DNA from: Zygnema cylindricum
Taxonomy: Eukaryota > Streptophyta > Zygnematophyceae > Zygnematales > Zygnemataceae
NCBI GenBank assembly: GCA_037447655.1
Contig: JBBHKE010001302.1
Location: 1-64,000, forward strand
DNA: 64,000 bases
Reading direction: 5' to 3'
Shown: positions 57,928 to 64,000 of the stretch, piece by piece
Layout of the letters: every line of letters begins with the position of its first letter
How positions within the stretch are numbered: position 1 is the first letter of the stretch
Position numbers and translations under genes: made by a program
Notes under the pieces: generated by a model
Database searches by the model: none
What the model was told of the DNA's origin: nothing
The model's input: only the letters and a program-made list of their open reading frames with translations

Positions 57928-60900
57928 ATGTGTACGTCTGCAAATTTAAGTGCAACATGGAGACCAGTTTTACTCCTTCTTTTGGTTCTTATTCATGGCT
58001 TGTGCAAAATAACTTTTTCAGTGGCACATGAAGAGGACTTTCCTCATACTATTAGCGATAGTGCTAATAGTCGGTTGATTAAGCAGGAGTTTGTGAGAGT
58101 GAAAGGTGATAGCAAGGCAAGTGATAAGTACGGACTCAAGGCAACACAAAGACGAAGGCTATTAGATATATTGTCTGGCTGGAAATCGCTCAAGGAGGAG
58201 AAGGATACTAGCAATGAGGTACTTTTTCACACCTTTCTTTATTGTAATGAAAGGATATACCTTTGCAGTTTTTAGCAACAGTAATGGATACAAATTTGTA
58301 AGTAGCAAGGGCGGAATTTCTCCTTGATGCTGTAAAAGATGGAAGACTATAGAGTTAGTAGTTCTTTTAGATGGAGGAGATTTAGTCCAATTAGGAGGAG
58401 GATAATAGCCTCCTTTTGATGAGCAGTCTGCTGTTACATGCGGTATTTAAAGTTTTAAACTACATATGTAGGTTTTAATCATAAATATTTCTTTCTTCGC
58501 TGTTCACTTCTTAAGCTTTATGAGATGACTCTAAAACCACAAACTGTTGCCTTTTGTTAAAAAACTGCATCTTTATTAAATGTCGCTTAAAGCTTTCTAC
58601 TAAATGTCTTGTAAATCTTCAATGCTTTTTCCGGATATAAACGTTTTTTCTATGTATTGTATCCCTTGTTTTATGCAATGACGTCATGTAGACGTGGTGA
58701 GTTCATGGCTCTTGTATCTGCTTTGTCTTTTCCTCATTTGATTCTATTAAGAAATAAGAATACGCTGGTCAATTGGTGTAGTCTTTCTTTTAGTGATCTA
58801 TTGAATATTTTTCATATCGTTTACCTTAAATTTGCTTTCTGTCAACACAGGGTTCAGATTTTTCAGCCCTTGAACTAACTTCAGAACTTAAACGAGTAAC
58901 CGGATTGTAATTTTAACAGCTTTGAAAATGCTAAGACTCTAAAAATTAAGTTAAAGCTTCAAAAACACTGGAACAAATTATGAATAAGAAGTCCCTTTGT
59001 GTGTCCTGATAAGTTTCATCTGTTTCTGATTTTCAAACTACAGCGCTTTCTGGAGCTATGGCGACATCGTTCTCCCTCCAGGTACACTTTTTGATTATAC
59101 AAAACTAAGCAACACTTTCAAAAATCTTTAATTTCGTTTTCGTTCATAGATTAAGGAACTTCTTCCTTTCCATTCCCAAACCTTAATTAATTTTTCTGTG
59201 GATCAATCTCTTTCAGCCAATTACGAGGCCAGGAATGCAGTACTTCCCTGTTTGAGGAGGCTGCCCTTAAAGGTTACCATGAGAATCCCGACTTTCTGAG
59301 ATGGGAACCACAATCGGATAAGTTTCTTGTCTTATTGTGCTACCATGGAGAGGTACGTTTTCAAGGGGAAAGAATAGGAGCTCAAGGATGGTGTTCAAAT
59401 GTGGTTTATGTTAAAAAAGTGCTTAAGTGAGGCCAGCATTTCTCTTAGCAGCAAAGTTTAAAACGTTCTTATGATGTTCTTGTGGATCGTTTTGGCATTT
59501 TGCGAATATAGTAGCAATTGTAAGCGGCCATAGTCTCTGAGGGGTCCTAAATTTTGTCTCTCCATGTTGTTCTGAAAAAGGTTCGCTGACGTCTTTATTT
59601 TCAAAACGAGAGAAAGACTTAGCGTTGTTAATTCTGTGTCATTGACACAAGTAGGAGTTCATTTTCTGGCATTTTTGATACCGAAAATCAGCTATTTGAA
59701 GATGTTTGTTGAGTTTTTCTTCCATTGCAGGTCAGTAATCGTATGAAATGTATTCGAAACCACATCCTTCTCTCAGGTCTCCTTAACAGGACCCTTGTAT
59801 TACCCATGGATATTCCTGAGATTCCAGAAAATGGTGACTACCGATATGTTTTTGATATCGATAATTTCCGAAGGTGTTACGGTGAAAAAACAATATTAAC
59901 GACTTCTGAATATAAAATGAAGTACAGTTCACCTGTTGTCGTTGATCAAGTTTTTTGCTGGACAGATAAATCTGACTCTTGTCCTTTCCAAACTGAAGTG
60001 GATTCCACAACAGTCCAGAAAACCCACCAGTTAAAAGGCCAGGCTGTCTCGGCCTTGCAAGGCTTGAAATCGGTAGTTTTCTCGCAAAATTTTCGTTTCC
60101 ATATGGCGGATTTAGGCACACAAGTTTTATTGGAAGAGTTTTTGATGAATTACCGTCTCGCGAAAGAGAAGACTCTTCTTTTGGGAGATATGGAGCACAC
60201 AGAAATTTCTCATTCTCCTAACCTGTACCAATCTGGTGATGTTCCTTTTTTTAGGTTTCCGGAATGTCCCGGTTCCCTTGGGATCCGACCACACAAAGCA
60301 TTATTTTTAACGGCACAACAGTATATAGAACAGTTTTTAGGGCCTGATTTTTTCGCTTTGCATTTGCGTAGAAGTCATAGTGAGGAATTTTGCGACGAAA
60401 GTGACGCTTGTTCTTTTCCGGTGCCACAAGTCGCGGATTTTATGCGAAACAAAATGGGGGAAACAAACATAACAACTCTCTTTCTGACAACGGACGCGAC
60501 AGATTCTGAGGTGAACTTTTTTTTGGGGGGGGCTGTATAGGGAGGGTGGGAGAGAGGAGGGAGAGAGGGAGGGATGGAGGGGAGGGTGGAGGGAGGGAGG
60601 GAGGGGGGGGGGGAAAGAGGGGGAGAGGTTGTTATCTCCTTCTGTCTTATTTATTTCTTTGTTATGTTGACTACTATTTTTTTTGGTCACAACTACGGTG
60701 TGTGTTCGTATCGGCTTTTTAATTTGCTTTCTCATTTGAGTGTTTTTATTGGCTGTTCAGGTGAAACTTTTTGGGGAAGTTGCTCAGGAAATCAACGGTA
60801 AGGATATTAAAATCGTTCGTTTGTCGCAAAATTTTGATTTTACGGGATGGGTACGACCATTGGAAGACTATGGCCTTGTAAATAAAAACTCAAACAGTCT

Positions 60901-61117
60901 TAATTCCCTACTTTTGTCGGCTATAGAAGAAGTTATTTGTTCATTTTCGACTATTTTTGTGGGCTCTCCTCAATCAACTTACACACAAGAAATTGAAAGG
61001 CTCCGATATGGATTAGGGACGGCTACTTGTGAAGACTGTCTCTTTTGTGACGGGGAATCTCCATGGGCCGACGACGATTTTCGTCTCCAACCGTTTCGAG
61101 AGGAGAATCAAATATGA
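57928..61117 (+). CDS. O-fucosyltransferase-like protein (PF10250 type)
   Basis: Five exons: 57928-58218, 59044-59081, 59217-59352, 59731-60510 and 60761-61117, all GT-AG, giving 533 aa. I chose the ATG at 57928 because a transmembrane signal anchor follows at once (residues 13-30, PVLLLLLVLIHGLCKITF), as expected of a type II Golgi protein. Upstream in-frame codons overlap repeat-derived DNA. The lumenal domain shows SLFEEAALKGYH, DKFLVLLCYHGE/VSNRMKCIRNH (the nucleotide-sugar G.xxNR region), FALHLRRSH (366-370, matching the HxRR GDP-fucose motif) and TTDATDSEV (408-416). The Cys-rich C-terminus (CEDCLFCDG) suggests disulphides. Such enzymes transfer fucose from GDP-fucose to protein or cell-wall glycans; the acceptor is unknown here. 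Intron 4 contains a G-rich purine stretch (60531-60625). The gene shares a 1-kb divergent promoter with the Rossmann-fold gene. Confidence 0.88.
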
Positions 61118-62849
61118 CTTCTTTGTTAAAACTACTAGTTTTTTCACTATAGGCAACGGTGCTTCAAGGGATCGTTGACTTCGGCTAAAAGCTGGAAATG
61201 TTGACCATCGGATATGAAAGGGGAATAATAGTTTAAAGAAGATACTTTGTGGTATTATGTATGCAAGTGTCAGCATGCGACTGTTGATGCAAATACGCGA
61301 CTATTATTAGACTAGTTTGTGCATTGTGATTGTGATGTGGTTGTAATCATGTGATTGTACGACAATATCGTAGGCATTTGGGTAAAATTGTATGATGATT
61401 ACCAATGGTAGTGACAAGTGTGAGATATTATCACTTGTGGTCATACAACAGGAAATACAAGGTCGATGCCCTATGAATATACTAGAGATATTATACATCG
61501 TATTGTAGGATTTCCAGTTGTTGAGGGTTTTATTTTAGAGTATAGCAAAAGTCAGCCAAGTGTGAAGGAAAAGAAGGTGAATTGGACAGGCGTACAAAAT
61601 ACACACACTTGGAAGTCATGTGAAAGACACACCGATTGCAAGTCTTAATCTGTCAAAGTTCATGCCAATAGAAACATAGAAACTGCACAAACCAGCGACC
61701 ATCCTAAGAAAAATGAGGAAATCAGTAACTTCCCCAAGTATCTTTGTAGGAATGAACATCATGTAACACTATTACCGTACAACGTGAATTTGATATGAAG
61801 TATTGTCGTTATACGACGCACTTCGAACTGACCGATGCTGCTGTCAATATCTTCAAGGGATAATAAAATGTATTTGATACTAAATTTTTGTTGCCTTTTG
61901 ATCACAAAACAGGTATCAAAGACACTAATGTTTTGATCTTAATGCCATAACTTTTAAAAGTTCAGAATCAGCCACATCTTTTCGAAACTGAATTAGAATG
62001 AATAAGACCAATATCAATCCCTTGCTAAAAAAATTCTTCACTCGAATGGTAATTCCCCTGTAGGTGCGAGAAGATACCTGAATGGAAGCTGAAGACATAG
62101 ACATTATCAAAAGCGGCGATTCCAATGAAATGTGGGAGATATTCATAGGACGGTCACCGGAGGTGAAAAAAGATGAGACAAACGTGGGGGCGGAGGGGAG
62201 TTTGAGAGAGGTAGAAGGGGCGGTGAGTGAAACACCTCGTCAAAAGAGCAAACGCCAAGAGGGTCAAGAAGGTCGAACTGTTGTAGTTCAGTTCACTATT
62301 CATTGAAATAACATAATTGTTAAAAATTATCCAACGCTCATCGAATGAATTGCTCCAATAAAAAATAATTAGGTTACAAGGTGCCTCTCGAATGGCTATA
62401 ATGAGCACTCCCATTTTCTTACGACACAATTATCTGCTTCGCTAACTAATTTAACTCATTTAACTCCTGTACCTGAAGAAAGTAGACTACCACTAGGGCC
62501 CGCCAAAATTAAACTACCTCAAGAGAAATGACGCTTAAAATGCTTTTTTAACAACTTAAGATGCTTCTTCTCTCCTTAACAAAAGTATAAAACTGAGAGC
62601 ACGGCTACAGAAAGAATTTTTAAGCTTCTACAAAAAAATGAGCAAGAAATTCAAAAACTGGCAAATAAAAACTGATTCCATTCTTTACTCCTTTATGGCA
62701 TGCTCTGAAAAAGATAAAGCAACCAATTATCTTTTATACGACAGCGAGGCGAAAACTGTCAATCTCATAAAAACTCGTCTTTTATATTTTTTCCTCTTTT
62801 CTTTTCCTTTCTTTTCTTTTCAAAAGGTCGATTCAAAAGAGGCAATATA
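61118..62849. other. convergent intergenic region
   Basis: It separates the O-fucosyltransferase-like gene from a minus-strand exon. It likely contains both 3' UTRs. A plus-strand frame 62082-62306 (74 codons from ATG, acidic then basic) is open but has no recognisable domain; I do not call it a gene. Confidence 0.45.
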
Positions 62850-63069
62850 TTAAGTCGGCAGTAAGTTCACAAGCATGTGGACGAAGACACGCGCCACAGT
62901 CTCTCCAACAATTCCATGAACCTTAGAATCATTCGCATAAAGACAAGAATAATGACTATCTTTTATCCAAACACCCGGTGTAACTTCTCGCAAACACGCG
63001 TCTCCATATCGAGGAGCTTCAACGGGCCAAAAGTTCATCCATCCGATTCCATATATTCGAGAAACCCTC
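62850..63069 (-). CDS. probable terminal exon of an unidentified minus-strand gene
   Basis: A 220-bp minus-strand exon runs from an acceptor (ATGTCACAG at 63070-63078) to a TAA stop at 62850-62852. It contributes about 73 codons: RVSRIYGIGWMNFWPVEAP, then GDACLREVTPGVWIKDSHYS and HGIVGETVARVFVHMLVNLL. Composition and the lack of low-complexity bias suggest real coding. I do not recognise the family. The upstream exons were not found between 63070 and 64000, so the intron is over 0.9 kb or they lie beyond the window. The alternative is a chance frame. Confidence 0.5.
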
Positions 63070-64000
63070 CTGTGACATATGTTACAAAATCATTACGTTT
63101 ACATAAATGTTTCTAGGTTAAGCAAAGTTCACGAGCACGATTAGTATGCGTGATAAAACAATTAGAAAATGCAAACATATTCATCGAAAAATCCTAATTT
63201 TTAGGAGGTTCCAACCAAGGAATTTCCACATCACACATTAATGCTATGGTTTTTCACATGATTCTTCTTCTAAAAATTCAATTGTTTCCCAGTTAATGGC
63301 AGTTTAACTAGCTTTTAAGGGAGTTAAAACACGCAACAAAACATATGTCTTTATTTTTTGCTCTGTAGAACTAAGTGACAAAGGAGCCATTACCTTCATA
63401 AAAAAAAACAATAATGGAATAAAAAATAAACAAACATAACTAATATCCATTCTCTTTCAAGCTTTTTAAGCTAAGAGGTGTCTTGAAATCAATTTTAAGA
63501 CTGGATTGCCCCAATCCTAAAGATGCAAAACAGGAACCAGGTTTTTTGTGTTAAACATGATTTCAGCCTTTTTTTTTACATTACACATCAACAAAGTTAT
63601 TTGATTCAATTCATACCGTACTGTACATTTTTAATGTAATCTATAGGAAACTAAACATACTAGATTTACTGACACTCCTGAATATAATCATTAGACCAAA
63701 AAAATGCAAGAACAATACAATTTCGCTGCTTTACATCTATTAAAAGTATTAGAAATATTATAAGAATTAAAATGATTATCACGATTATCACAATTATTAA
63801 AATTATTACCCGCAGTAACATTAAGTGAATTCTGCATGTATAATTAACCTATTACCCTAAATTCAATGCTGTACAAATAAAATAGTAACGCACCAAAGTA
63901 ACCACAATAAGTTAATACAATTTTTCTATATCCTTAGCATGTTCTCTTCTCACTATACAGTCTCTCTCACCTTGCTATTTCATTTGCCTTTGCAAACATT
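63070..64000. other. intron or intergenic DNA
   Basis: AT-rich with A-runs and ATT repeats near 63750-63810. No exon or repeat family was recognised. Confidence 0.45.

Noticed and set aside
62082-62306. 74-codon plus-strand frame as a gene
   Set aside because: It has an ATG and charged composition but no domain, no splice partner and no context; chance is likely.

Overview
The window reads as nuclear DNA of a land plant. It is AT-rich, its genes have GT-AG introns, and it carries a homeodomain-leucine zipper (HD-Zip class I) gene, a family known only from the streptophyte lineage. Small introns, few genes and dense nested transposons would fit a non-seed plant such as a bryophyte, but the sequence alone does not settle the taxon. 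About three quarters of the window is transposon-derived.

Bases 1-31404 are a graveyard of one Ty1/copia retrotransposon lineage (gag with CCHC knuckle, DSG protease, HHCC/DDE integrase, YVDD reverse transcriptase, RNase H), all broken by stops and frameshifts. The insertions can be ordered. A minus-strand element (D, LTR at 21426-22570, coding 21425 down to 4373) was hit by an LTR (X). X was then split by a three-LTR composite element (C, 5600-16168) and by a solo LTR (16548-17436). A separate plus-strand element (E, 25060-31404) has both LTRs. Every LTR of this lineage that keeps the relevant part carries, antisense to the element, a tRNA-like segment with a T-arm or box-B motif, and most carry a nearby CCATGG palindrome.

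Bases 31405-38100 hold low-complexity DNA and two copies of an unknown repeat (R), each hit by a PIF/Harbinger-like MITE (TSD TAA or TTA). One copy is also hit by nested TA-flanked MITEs.

Bases 38101-40053 hold the HD-Zip I transcription factor (two coding exons, 407 aa) with two CACGTG boxes, a TATA box and a GA-rich leader.

Bases 41580 to about 52320 form a second nest: a Harbinger-like MITE split by two hAT MITEs with exact 8-bp target duplications and by a hAT element with a decayed dimerisation domain. Part of this nest is tandemly duplicated with an offset of 4005 bp.

Bases 54288-61117 hold a head-to-head gene pair. A four-exon minus-strand gene encodes an organelle-type Rossmann-fold protein (401 aa). 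A five-exon plus-strand gene encodes an O-fucosyltransferase-like glycosyltransferase (533 aa). Their shared 1-kb intergenic region is mostly two TA-MITEs. Near the right edge, 62850-63069 is probably the last exon of another minus-strand gene whose other exons lie outside the window or were not seen. The host genes show no obvious shared pathway.
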